Shown here: in pieces, positions 55,189 through 64,000 of the stretch
How the letters are laid out: each line of letters opens with the position of its first letter
Position numbering within the stretch: position 1 is the stretch's first letter
From: Bacteroidales bacterium
Lineage (GTDB): Bacteria; Bacteroidota; Bacteroidia; Bacteroidales; Muribaculaceae
Length of the DNA stretch: 64,000 nucleotides
Assembly (NCBI GenBank): GCA_022009815.1
Contig: CP091725.1
Location: forward strand, 434,001-498,000
Direction of reading: 5' to 3'
The notes under the pieces: generated by a model
Seen by the model: only the letters and a program-made list of their open reading frames with translations
What the model was told of the DNA's origin: nothing
Database searches by the model: none
Translations under genes and position numbers: made by a program

Positions 55189-55215
55189 AAATCGTTTTCA
55201 TATATGAAACGATTT
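55189..55215. promoter_or_regulatory. Near-perfect palindrome, candidate WYL operator
   Basis: AAATCGTTTTCATATATGAAACGATTT is palindromic except for one extra T, but at 27 bases only its ends need quoting: AAATCGTTTTCATA and ATGAAACGATTT. It ends 16 bases before the retron -7 element, where an operator would overlap the -33 region. Confidence 0.55.
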
Positions 55216-55230
55216 TTCACACGTCCTCTA

Positions 55231-55239
55231 TAACTTTGC
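55231..55239 (+). promoter_or_regulatory. -7 element of the retron operon
   Basis: TAACTTTGC, identical to the site ahead of the WYL gene. Transcription should begin near 55246, about 18 bases before the a1 repeat. Confidence 0.7.
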
Positions 55240-55263
55240 CGATGAAAAGAAACAAGAGGACAT

Positions 55264-55506
55264 TGAAAACATCGGTCAGACCTTTGCCATCTGTCTGCTG
55301 AATCCGGCAGACTTCGTTCCGAATTATCGGAGCGCACCCCAAAGTTTATCACTCGGCATCGACCCTGCACGCTGTTCACTCCGGTCGTGCATGTTTCATC
55401 ACCTTCGCTTCGCTCTCGGTGATGTGAAATGCACCCCCTCGTTCACAGCGCACATTGCCGAAGCCTCGACCATCCGGCACACACGAAAGTAAGACCGATG
55501 TTTTCA
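55264..55506 (+). ncRNA. Retron msr-msd non-coding RNA
   Basis: The a1 repeat TGAAAACATCGGTC (55264-55277) and the a2 repeat GACCGATGTTTTCA (55493-55506) are perfectly complementary over 14 bases, as required for retron RNA. Inside are two short msr-type stem-loops: GTCTGC/GCAGAC (55293-55312) and CGTTCCGA/TCGGAGCG (55315-55334). A long msd-type hairpin follows: GTGCATGTTTCATCACC (55387-55403) with GGTGATGTGAAATGCAC (55418-55434), supported by an outer CGCTGT/ACAGCG stem. The RT gene begins 25 bases after a2. The branching G and the exact msr/msd border cannot be set by eye. Confidence 0.85.
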
Positions 55507-55530
55507 CTGCTCTCGCAAACTGACAAAACT

Positions 55531-56686
55531 ATGCGAGACCAAATTGCAGAATATCTCAAGGACGTGACCATCAGTAACCGAAAGGAGTTATTTGATGTGT
55601 TGAATTTCATTGCACCGCTTATTGACGGTTGGAGTCTGGCCGAACCCAAGTCCGGCAGACAGATAATGCGATTTGCGTCAGCCAACGCAAGAAAGTCCGC
55701 CTATGTCGATTTACGATACCCAAGAAGTCAGGTGGACAAAGAAAAATCAGCGCTCCTGTCAAACCGTTGAAGGCTATCCAAACAGCACTAAATATAGTTC
55801 TGCAATCCATATTCGTTCCCGATGAACACGCCACCGGTTTTGTATTAGAGAAAAGTGTCAAGGATAACGCCATGATACACGTGGGTCAAACCTGCATATT
55901 TAATACAGACCTCGAAATTTCTTTCCGAGCATAACAAAACTCATGGTTCGTCGGGCTCTCCATCGAGAGCTTGGTGATAGACTGCAAAGCAATGAAGTAA
56001 TCAATATTATATGTAGAATTTGCACCGTTCCTGACAGTTCGGGTGTCGAGGTGCTACCACAGGGCGCACCGACATCGCCTGTTCTGTCTAACATTGTGCT
56101 GAAGAGCCTTGATAAAGATATGTCAAAGCTTGCTGAAAGAATGGAATGTAAATATTCGCGCTATGCCGATGATATTACATTCAGTCATAGTAAATCAATT
56201 CGCAGGATGAGTCCTTTCTGGCAATCAAGGATTTATAATATCATTGCGAAGTATGGGCTCAAAGTGAATGAAAAGAAGACAAGGACATTTGTACCGGGTA
56301 CACGTCGAGAGGTTACCGGAGTCGTTGTAAGCGATAAAATCAACGTTCCCCGTTCTTATATAAAACAGTTGCGGGTGCTTCTTCACTTGTGGGAGAAATA
56401 TGGCTATGCACAAGCACAAATCATCTTTACAAGAGATTTCTACAAGGGTATCGAAAAGAGTCTTGTCAATGTAATCGACGGTAAAATTAACTATCTTGAA
56501 ATGATCAAGGGCAAAGAAGACTCTACTTATCGTAAGTTCAAAGCAGGTTCAAACGTCTTCAGTGGGAAGAAAAACAAAGTACTAACCAAATACAAAAGGC
56601 TATATGAATATAATTTATTTACACGGACTTTCCTCGTCGGGACAGTCCAACACCGCAAAAAAACTTCGGGAGTTACTTCCGGATGA
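55531..56686 (+). CDS. Retron reverse transcriptase (YADD type), two frameshifts
   Basis: About 385 residues when joined. The start is ATG 55531 (MRDQIAEYLKDVTISNRKEL). Two breaks, at 55710-55712 and 55915-55917, are both repaired by making a run of three into four: they give SAYVDFTIPKKSGGQRKISA and FNTDLENFFPSITKL, canonical retron RT motifs. Then come VLPQGAPTSPVLSNIVL, the active site YSRYADDITFSHS, and motif 7, REVTGVVVSDKINVPR. The 3' end overlaps the next ATG (56604) by about 80 bases as written; one more A near 56589 would instead end it at a TGA overlapping that ATG. It makes msDNA from the RNA just upstream. Confidence 0.9.
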
Positions 56687-57536
56687 TAATGTTGTCACAC
56701 CTGACATTCCGGTCAGCCCAATAAAGGCTCTTCAGTTGTTACTGAGTCTTGCCGGAGAGTATGGAGCTGATGATACAATCGTAATAGGCACATCTATGGG
56801 TGCGATGTATGCCTCTCAGATGAAAGGTTATCGCCGAATCCTTGTCAATCCCGCGTTTCACGTCTCAGACCTCCTGAAAGAAAACAAGGGTGAGAGACTA
56901 CAATTCTTCTCAGAGAGAGAAGATGGCAGTGAATACTTTGAGGTCTCGGAAATCTTGATCCAAGAGTTTGAAGAAATGGAGGCCAACCTGTTTTATGTCG
57001 ATGACATTACTCCGGAATCGGTAATAGGACTCTTTGGTGATAAAGACGACGTATGCAACTGTCTTGACGAGTACCGCGAAAGTTATTCCTACTGGTCATC
57101 TTTCAAAGGTGGTCATCGACTTACTGAAGATGTTATTACGAACACCTTGCTCCCGGTAATCAAATGGTTGAAGCATCCGGACTACACTTCTGGTAGAACC
57201 TATTTGCCGTTTGATGATATAACTCCCGGCGACACTGGCTACATCGGCGAAATGGATAACGATGAGAATGCCTTCAAAATATATAAGAAAGGTTTAGGAG
57301 GTAAGTGGTATGAAGAAATTGTGCGTGAGTATCAGGGCACAAAACATTACGATGGGCGCGAAATCAACTTACATTTTCCGTCCCTCCCCGAAGGCGTAAA
57401 CGAAGAATCGGTAGAACTTGTGTACGGCAATCGTTTCTGTCATCTCCCTTCGATTGAAATCTATGGAGAGCATGGTGTTCAAGTTACCAACGGTGACTTC
57501 ATTATCAATGAAAGTATTAGTGTCCACAGAAAGTAA
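56604..57536 (+). CDS. YqiA-like alpha/beta hydrolase with extra C-terminal domain
   Basis: A 310-residue protein. Residues 1-190 are an alpha/beta hydrolase of the YqiA/YcfP type: IIYLHGLSSSGQSNTAKKL at the oxyanion strand, VIGTSMGAMYASQM with the nucleophile Ser, VIGLFGDKDDVCNC with the acid, and SFKGGHRLTEDV with the catalytic His. Residues about 200-310 are a separate beta-rich domain (YLPFDDITPGDTGYIGEMDN) with no recognised family. Its TAA overlaps the ATG of the MoxR gene by one base and its start overlaps the RT end, so it belongs to the retron operon. It is a good candidate for the retron effector: an esterase, lipase or thioesterase. Confidence 0.85.
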   Translation: MNIIYLHGLSSSGQSNTAKKLRELLPDDNVVTPDIPVSPIKALQLLLSLAGEYGADDTIVIGTSMGAMYASQMKGYRRILVNPAFHVSDLLKENKGERLQFFSEREDGSEYFEVSEILIQEFEEMEANLFYVDDITPESVIGLFGDKDDVCNCLDEYRESYSYWSSFKGGHRLTEDVITNTLLPVIKWLKHPDYTSGRTYLPFDDITPGDTGYIGEMDNDENAFKIYKKGLGGKWYEEIVREYQGTKHYDGREINLHFPSLPEGVNEESVELVYGNRFCHLPSIEIYGEHGVQVTNGDFIINESISVHRK

Positions 57537-58950
57537 TGGCAGAAATCCGAAATAGAATCACGGCAATATTGTCGCGAATGAAGCATGACACCTTCGAGCG
57601 CGATGAGGATCTCGCACTTAGCTTGCTCAGTGCTCTTGCCGGGGAGAGTATATTTCTCCTCGGCTTGCCCGGTGTCGGCAAATCCATGATTGCCCGCCGA
57701 TTAAAACTTGCATTCGATAATGCTACCGTCTTTGAATACTTGATGTCGCGATTCTCGACACCCGATGAGATTTTCGGGCCCGTCAGCATCTCCAAGCTTA
57801 AAGATGAAGATTGCTATGAACGTGTCACATCCGGATTCCTACCCGAAGCAGAGGTCGTTTTCCTTGATGAGATATGGAAAGCCGGTCCCGCTATTCAGAA
57901 CGCCCTTCTTACTGTTCTGAACGAAAAAATCTATCTCAACGGCAATCAAGAGCTTAAGTTGCCAATCAAAGGGATAATAGCAGCCTCAAATGAACTTCCG
58001 GCTAAAAACGAAGGTCTCGAAGCATTGTGGGATCGTTTTCTACTGCGATATGTTGTCAATCCCATTGAACAGAAACAGAATTTTTTTAGATTGCTTTCTG
58101 CGCAGACTTCTGAATCGACAACAGAAGAATTTGGCCCACTGACCCATGACGATTTTATTTCAGTGCAGTCAGAAAGTCGTAAGGTAACTATACCCGAGTC
58201 AGTTCTTGAAATCCTTTACACAATAAGAGGGAAACTTAACGAAAAGATAAACGCTAAAGACGTGGTTACGGGTGAGCCTGACCCTGAGAACCTAAATATT
58301 ACGTTTCTGACAGACGTTGGAAAAAGGCTGTCGGAGTCATGAAAATGTCGGCATTTCTTAATGGAAGAGATGAGATAGGTCTTTCTGACCTGCTTCTATT
58401 GTCGCACATGCTTTGGAATGATGAGCCGTCAATCTCGGTTGTCAAACAGATTATTGCCGAAACTGTTGTCGCGTCATTGTTCAGTGACATATTGGAGCAA
58501 TATAAAAGTTATAAACGCCATGCTAATGTTGAGAATAATGACACACGTCTATACTCTCCGGACCAAGAACACTATATCATTCAATGCGATGATTCCCCTC
58601 TGAAGATTAAAATCAAGGATTATCAACGTATGCAGTCCTCTCCTGATGAGGTTTTCTTTGGTTCAGAGACTACAGACAGTACCCTGATGCTTCGTTCTCG
58701 GGGACAGTTCGTGATGAGGTTTGTAAAAGATGGTGTGATTTGTATCAATAACTACAACTATTTTCTCCGGACAGAATCTGACAATCAACTTAGTAAAGAC
58801 TTTATTGCAGAGATCGGGGATACAATTGACGGCATTGCTAACAAACTATATGTTGAAATGAATCATAATCTTTTCATTGCAAATTCCGATTTATATACAC
58901 CCATAAAAGAAGTTGTCGCAGTCTATAGAGCAAGAATAGATTTGATTTGA
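57536..58950 (+). CDS. MoxR-family AAA+ ATPase, RavA-like, frameshifted
   Basis: About 471 residues. The AAA+ core has Walker A in IFLLGLPGVGKSMIARRLKL, Walker B in AEVVFLDEIWKAGPAIQNAL, sensor 1 in IKGIIAASNELPAKNEGLEA and the arginine finger in LWDRFLLRYVV. After a break at 58304-58306 (four T gives ITFSDRRWKKAVGVMKMSAF) the RavA-type lid and C-terminal region follow (LSDLLLLSHMLWND). SDRRWKKAV is typical of RavA. MoxR ATPases remodel partner proteins together with a VWA protein; the next gene encodes that partner. Similar pairs are found in ternary conflict systems. It overlaps the hydrolase gene by one base. Confidence 0.9.
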
Positions 58951-58964
58951 TGTGATTTGATGTG

Positions 58965-60406
58965 ATGGGAAAGCAACATCTGACATATCTGCGCAGAGCC
59001 ATTGGCATAGCCTCTTCCATAAAGGGAGGAGCGAGAATGCTTGAAATAGTTGGCAAATTAGGGCTGGAAAGGCCCCTGTTTATCAGATGATACGGGATAT
59101 TGTCTGCGACTCGCGTTTTTACTGCGTTGTGGAGGATGACCTGTTCTGGAAAAATTACGCAACGACAGTCATTCGCCATTTTATTGATTCTCTTTCATCG
59201 GAAGACTGGGAAAACGAAGAGCGAAGAACCGGGAAAAAGGAAGATTTCCTGAACGCATGGCTATCCAAACACATCTTTCCACTAAGCGTTGAAGAGAAAA
59301 GAATAATTGCAAAATCCATGCAACTTACCGCCGGTAATTCCGGCAAACCAGTTCCTCTTGGTAGCAGTGGAAATGAAGTAAACCAGGACTCTGACGGATA
59401 TGACATTCAGATAGAATCAGGTATTACAGATAAATCCAATAGTCCGGATAAGATGGGCTACTCACTACCTACAGATATTGCAAACTATGCAGAATCTTCA
59501 AAAGGAAGTTCTCCCGGCCTTGAGGATGATAGCCACGAGGCTGAAGCTGAATATCTTCAACTACTTAATCCGACAATCGTTGAACTTGCCAAGCAGATAG
59601 GTCGGAGTGGAGGCACGAGTCACGAAGTAACCGGTAAATTTCAATCTGCTTCACGAAGTGACATAAGCGGTATCACTATCGGTAATGACCTCAATTGTCT
59701 GTTGCCTTCAGAACTTGCTCTGTTAGGAGCAAAATCTACTGAAAACCTGTTTTATCAGCGATATGTTCAGAATCGTCTTCAACTGTTTTCATCCGCATCC
59801 CACTCTTTTGAGGTTGCCAATGATAAATCAGGTCCAATCTATATATGCGTTGACACAAGCGGCTCTATGAAAGGAGAACCGGAAGTGACGGCAAAAACGT
59901 TGGCTCTTGCTGTTGCTATTGTGGCTCAGAGAGATAGAAGACCGATCTGCATGATAAACTACTCCCATAATCTTTCATTTTTTATCCTCACAAATTTGCA
60001 CCGTCAGCGCAAAAAATTTCTTGCATTCCTGTCTCATTCTTACGATGGCGGTAACGATGAAGACAAACTTTTTTATTTTATTTTCAAGAAGTTGCCATCT
60101 ATTCCCAAGTATAAGCTCTTTGCCGACGCATTCAAAGGGGCCGACATACTCATAATATCCGATTTTATCTGGAGTTATATTTCCAATGAAAACATGGAAC
60201 TGATTCAAAAGGCTCGTAGTGAGGGGATGATATTTTACGGCTTGGGGATTGATGTCAGAGAACATCAACTCGATATGTTGGATGACCCGGAAAAACATGA
60301 CGACGAAATCCGCGATGGTTATAATTTCCTAAAGCAATGCGATTATCGTTATCTGTACGAAAATGGTTCAGTTTTTGAGTATATTGAAAAGCCTTTGGTT
60401 CTATGA
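58965..60406 (+). CDS. VWA-domain protein, ViaA-like, frameshifted
   Basis: About 480 residues from the ATG at 58965 (MGKQHLTYLRRAIGIASSIK). A break at 59068-59070 (four A gives LGLEKAPVYQMIRDI) joins it to the long second frame. The N-terminal helical region is ViaA-like, followed by a low-complexity Ser/Asp linker. The VWA domain has a MIDAS: IYICVDTSGSMKGEPEVTAK supplies DxSxS, and DILIISDFIWS its downstream Asp. This is the metal-dependent binding module partnered with RavA-type ATPases. The gene lies 14 bases after the MoxR gene; its TGA overlaps the next start. In Escherichia coli RavA-ViaA acts at the membrane on respiratory and envelope targets; here its target may be the hydrolase or the msDNA complex. 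Confidence 0.88.
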
Positions 60407-60690
60407 GACTTAAAATGAGACTTGAAGATGCGATGGTCTATGTACTGGCTACCGCCGGATATGGAATGACAACACAACGGATAGCGGAAGTTATCAATAA
60501 TGAGAAACTCCACATTCGTGTTGATGGCAACCCTGTTACCGATAAACAAGTATATGCCGCTGTCTGCCGTCACCCGGAAACCTTTGTCAAAGAAGGTGGT
60601 CGCATTTGCTTTCAATGTAGAATTTTTTATCCTGTATCGCTAAATGCGTCATGTCGATATTTACTTTGCAGCAAAAACATCGACACATGA
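60403..60690 (+). CDS. Small winged-helix protein (HARE-HTH-like)
   Basis: A 95-residue protein whose ATG overlaps the VWA stop (ATGA). The core RLEDAMVYVLATAGYGMTTQ, RIAEVINNEKLHIRVDGNPV and KQVYAAVCRHPETFVKEGGR resembles the HARE-HTH winged helix found in restriction enzymes and chromatin proteins, where it reads modified DNA or mediates assembly. The last 30 residues are Cys-rich and may be spurious. It is the fifth gene of the run that starts at the RT, which suggests it gives the system a nucleic-acid sensor, but that is inference. Confidence 0.65.
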   Translation: MRLKMRLEDAMVYVLATAGYGMTTQRIAEVINNEKLHIRVDGNPVTDKQVYAAVCRHPETFVKEGGRICFQCRIFYPVSLNASCRYLLCSKNIDT

Positions 60691-63052
60691 TTTATCAGGA
60701 CTATTTTCGCAATTCAGATTTTGAGGATATATGGGTAATCCTCAATGGCTTCTATCTTGAACACGAGGACATAAAGCCAATGTATGCCTCTTTGATTGAT
60801 GAGATTAAAGCATTGCCCATTGAGGAAAAGTATTCGGACTCAACAATTCAGATGTGCCTTGACAGCTATAATGAGATTATGGTAAAAGGCGCGCCTGATC
60901 CTCAGGAGTGGCTTGTCGGTCGGGAAGTAAAGATTGATTTCTCGTCATGGAAAGATAATATTGATGAAGAAACTATCAACGATTCTCCCGGTATAAAAAC
61001 GTTTAATATGCTCTCCGGTAAGGAGAAACGCGAACTGGCTCGTCAAAGCGACAGTAAATCAATTGATGGCACCCTCATTAAAAGACATATTGAAAATCAG
61101 ACTTGGTTCTATTCTGAATGGAAGCAAGACCCTACGGTATACGGAATGTTGACCATGCTTTTTGGCAATAATCAGAATGATTCTTCAGATAATATTTTCG
61201 ATATATTTGGTCATGATAAAGAAACGCTGACGAAATATTGGAAGTTGCTAACTTCTAACAATATAGAGCAATCCCCAATAATGTTTAATCATACCATCAT
61301 TGGCTCTGAAGAGCTGCCCCTTTCTGATGATTTATATATCAAAATGAATGCTCGTGGCAAACCACTCACAAATTTCGAAAATTTCAAGGCAGAGGTAATA
61401 AAATGGGTATCTGAGAACGTATCAAAAGAGGAATCGATTAGAGTCGCGTCTAAATTTGATAACGAATGGACTGATATCTTCTGGGAAAATGGTTTAGGTA
61501 AATCGGTTCATAATGTTGATGAGCTTTTCTTTGCCTTTTTTAATCGCATCTATTATCAATATGTTGTGACAGAAAGAAATAGCGAAGAATTTGTATTATC
61601 AGAAAAAAATTCTGATAAGAATTCGGAATATAGACTATTCAGCGGAAGCAAGAATAAACATGAGAAAAATTCAGGTGATAAATTTGTCACTTTTCAATCT
61701 TTAGAGCCTTATACTTCTCGATTAAAGAAAGTTCTTACTTCTCTCGAAACAATATTTCAAGGAATAAGGCAAATCGACTTGTCAACTTTACAACCTTATT
61801 GGAAAAAGGACTTTTATTTCATCCCGAGGTATATTCTTGACAAAGATATCCCTAAACAGCTTACAGATGAGATTTTAGACTTTACGACAATCAACCAGCA
61901 GGAAAGGGTTGCGTTCTATGCGATATGTAAATATTTTCTCAGCCCATCCCACGATGATGACGAAAAAGAGAGCTTGTCACACTGGATGCGTTTCGTCTGG
62001 AATTTAATATCAGATAAAGACAGCGGGGGCGCTGATACAATTCGTAGCGTTTCAGCCATTCAACAAGCCGTTGCTCTAATTGATATGATTGAAATCCACG
62101 AAGGGTTTACGGTGAACTTTATGAAAAATCCTCAGAATACCGACAAAAATTAAAAAACAATACAGTACTGAAGCATCGGTTTATTGAAGAAATTGAAAAA
62201 GTCATTCAGATTCTTCATCCTGACTGCAACGTTATGCTTCCCTCATGGGCAAAGGACTGGGAGCAGGCAATAATTGAAGCTGAGAAATTTCGTTTGTTTA
62301 CCGGCTCCATCGGTGCACTTATATATGATGGGGCGGGAAATAGACTGGTCGAACTTCGAGGCGAAATACAATAACGTAAAGAAATATTTTGCAAATCCTG
62401 ATAACCCAAGCGCTATCCGAGACATGATTCCATACTTTAGAGATGAAGACATCCTGGAACTGTTCAGTGATTATACCTTGAATTATAAAGATAGCAATGT
62501 AGGCCATATGTTGCGCTCATTTCCCACCCGGTTCCACAAATATCTTTGGCAGGGCAGAAATCGGCTTTGCTTACTCGACTTCAAAGCGATATTGAGACAT
62601 TGTGCGCCAACAACCCTAATTTTTGGATTAACAAAAATTGGGTTAATGGTCATCATGTGCTCTCTAATTATTCAAAAAGAAGCGGTGCGTATGATTTAAG
62701 CTCTTATTTTATTGGAACGGACTGCATTGATACACGATATGATATTCTATCAGATTCAGATGCCATACCTGATGGTTACGAGCTAATAGTTAAGAACAAG
62801 CAAGTCACCAAACCATACAAAGGACTGCAAACAGAGTTTTACTGCAGATATAAGGAAAAGAAATACAAGTTCATATGGACCGCATATGATTGGGTCGATA
62901 TGTATGACGGAGATGCAAACCTTTGGGAACGGGGACTGCATACAAGGTTCAATGGGGATAAAGAGCCCCATTTTCATAATGCCATCACATTATTGAAAGA
63001 GATAGTACGCTGTATACGCAAGTTCGACAACCCAACGGACGACTCTATTTGA
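60684..63052 (+). CDS. GmrSD/DUF262-like protein with unusual N-terminus, three frameshifts
   Basis: About 790 residues if joined. The ATG at 60684 (MIYQDYFRNSDFEDIWVILN) is preferred to 60651. Residues 1-100 resemble a small stand-alone family (LEHEDIKPMYASLIDEIKAL). From about residue 140 the sequence is DUF262-like: NQTWFYSEWKQDPTVYGMLT and LSDDLYIKMNARGKPLTNFE. The DGQQR ParB-like nuclease motif expected at the N-terminus is not present. Breaks at 62124-62128, 62335-62340 and 62545-62547 join LKNNTVLKHRFIEEIEKVI, IDWSNFEAKYNNVKKYFANP and AGQKSALLTRLQSDIETL. The C-terminus ends VRCIRKFDNPTDDSI. DUF262 proteins restrict modified phage DNA; this one may be a fusion or an assembly join. Confidence 0.65.
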
Positions 63053-63560
63053 CAGGGTCAGTGCAGTATTGGCGACGGCCGCAGCGGGTACAGTGCTCGC
63101 CTCGCCAGACGCTGTCAAACTGCTCACAGGCGGCATCTATCAAGGTCGGCTCATCGGTCAGGATTCCGGCCTCGAAGTTGCGGCGGTTACTGCTCTTCAT
63201 ACCTATTCCGGCTCCTGTCAGGTTGGCAGAGCCAATGTAGGCAGTCTCAAAGTCAAATATAATCATCTTGAAATGGACTCGCGGACATAGTATCCGCTCC
63301 AGTCCTGATTTTAGAATCGGGTATCGGTCAAAATCCTCACGGAAAGCCGGACCCGGTTCTTTTGCATGGATAAGTCTGACCTCTACACCTCGTTTGAGTA
63401 GCTTTGCAAGAATAGCAAGGAATGGCTCAGATGAATTGCCAGCTTTGACGTGAAGGTTTTTAATGTCGGCTGTACCAATCCAGAGCGACTTCCTCACGGA
63501 AGCCATTCTTGCCACGACCTTATCATAATGGTCTTTGCCGGAAATAAATTCAACTGCCAT
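63045..63560 (-). CDS. PLD-like protein with one HKD motif and Cys-rich tail
   Basis: A 171-residue protein. The single phospholipase-D motif is RVHFKMIIFDFETAYIGSAN, with His, Lys and Asp in the HxK(x4)D pattern, followed by LTGAGIGMKSSNRRNFEAGI. Family members with one motif act as dimers and are often nucleases. The C-terminus CTRCGRRQYCTDPVK has four closely placed cysteines, probably binding zinc. It is convergent with, and overlaps by eight bases, the DUF262-like gene. PLD nucleases occur in restriction and defence loci, which suits the location. Confidence 0.85.
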   Translation of the reverse strand: MAVEFISGKDHYDKVVARMASVRKSLWIGTADIKNLHVKAGNSSEPFLAILAKLLKRGVEVRLIHAKEPGPAFREDFDRYPILKSGLERILCPRVHFKMIIFDFETAYIGSANLTGAGIGMKSSNRRNFEAGILTDEPTLIDAACEQFDSVWRGEHCTRCGRRQYCTDPVK

Positions 63561-63572
63561 ACTGGTGCAAAG

Positions 63573-64000
63573 TTACTTATTTTTCGTGAGATAGAGGTAA
63601 TAGTTGTAGTATGGGGACATCGCTATATCATCTTTTGCTTTTACCATCTTTGAATCCTCGCCGATGAGTGTGGAAAGAAAGGTCCAAAATGATTTGCGAT
63701 GATGCTTGTACTTGTAATGCGCCATTTCGTGAAGTATTACACCGTCAGTCCATTCCTGTTTGAATATAACGAGAAAAGGTTGTAAGGTAATGTGATTGTT
63801 GAACGTGCAATAGCCGAGAACATTCTTCCGAAGGCGCTTGACTGTAACGCCGGAGCCATGCAACCCCTTCATATTCTCCCAATACTTTACTCTGGCAGGC
63901 AGTACAACTTTTGCAATCCGAAGTATGGTATCGCGCATAAGTTCCCTAAGCCATTTCTGTATCTTCTTGGTCTCAAAGTCAGTGGAGTCATGGTAAATCA
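63573..64000 (-). CDS. YgjP-like metallopeptidase (DUF45/WLM type), 5' end outside window
   Basis: The visible part is about 142 residues and enters from the right edge (IYHDSTDFETKKIQKWLREL). The zinc motif is HEMAHYKYKHHRKSFWTFLS, the HExxH-type helix of the family with the third His after it. The block LGYCTFNNHITLQPFLVIF precedes it as usual. The family is often found beside type I restriction genes, so such genes may lie just right of the window. It is followed by the PLD-like gene on the same strand after 12 bases. The start codon is not visible. Confidence 0.85.
   Translation of the reverse strand, partial: IYHDSTDFETKKIQKWLRELMRDTILRIAKVVLPARVKYWENMKGLHGSGVTVKRLRKNVLGYCTFNNHITLQPFLVIFKQEWTDGVILHEMAHYKYKHHRKSFWTFLSTLIGEDSKMVKAKDDIAMSPYYNYYLYLTKNK

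Noticed and set aside
55943..56686. Group II intron reverse transcriptase
   Set aside because: No maturase or HNH domain, no intron RNA structure, and a clear retron RNA lies upstream.
1..64000. tRNA, rRNA or tmRNA genes
   Set aside because: Reading both strands by eye, I found no cloverleaf with a TTCGA-type arm and no rRNA-like stretch; a tRNA scan was not possible.

Overview
The window reads as chromosome from a gut Bacteroidales bacterium, most like the Muribaculaceae/Bacteroidaceae. The evidence is a complete core type IX secretion (T9SS) cluster (porT, porP, gldK-L-M-N) plus gldE, several secreted proteins with T9SS C-terminal sorting tails, a three-subunit fumarate reductase, a class 3 fructose-1,6-bisphosphatase beside glgB, and Bacteroidales-type promoters (TAnnTTTGC at -7) in many gaps. 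This placement is inferred from gene content, not from a database search.

Layout. 1-12.8 kb: a repetitive secreted protein, an EndA-like nuclease, rlmN, a T9SS-sorted protein, then divergent fbp and glgB and a small beta-barrel. 12.8-20.9 kb: the minus-strand T9SS operon porT-porP-gldK-gldL-gldM-gldN, followed by a glycosyltransferase. 21-26.3 kb: a SUI1-like factor, a RecB/AddA-like helicase-nuclease, and a split ThrE-type exporter with a tiny membrane protein. 26.3-28.6 kb: an IS110 element just upstream of a LysR regulator. 28.6-36.5 kb: a C10 protease, ferredoxin, GT2, C69 dipeptidase, phosphopantetheinyl transferase, gldE and a four-helix-bundle protein. 36.6-48 kb: two T9SS-tailed proteins, frdCAB, an orphan phage-portal-like gene, a highly expressed TPR lipoprotein and a GH9 glucanase.

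48-64 kb is accessory DNA. It starts with an AT-rich reverse transcriptase locus with a small basic amphipathic protein, then two IS30 copies, then a bamD fragment fused to the tail of an HU-type gene. A defence-like island follows: PD-(D/E)XK nuclease, WYL regulator, a retron (promoter, ncRNA bounded by a perfect 14-bp inverted repeat, RT), an alpha/beta hydrolase, a RavA/ViaA-like MoxR ATPase-VWA pair, a small winged-helix protein, a GmrSD/DUF262-like protein, a PLD-like protein and a YgjP-like metallopeptidase. The retron-hydrolase-MoxR-VWA genes overlap or abut and look like one operon. This is the best candidate here for an undescribed system.

Caution: about 26 reading-frame breaks occur, in housekeeping and accessory genes alike. 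Most sit at homopolymers that now read exactly three bases where the protein family asks for four or five. I treat them as probable sequence errors and join the halves into single genes; coordinates for those genes span both halves.
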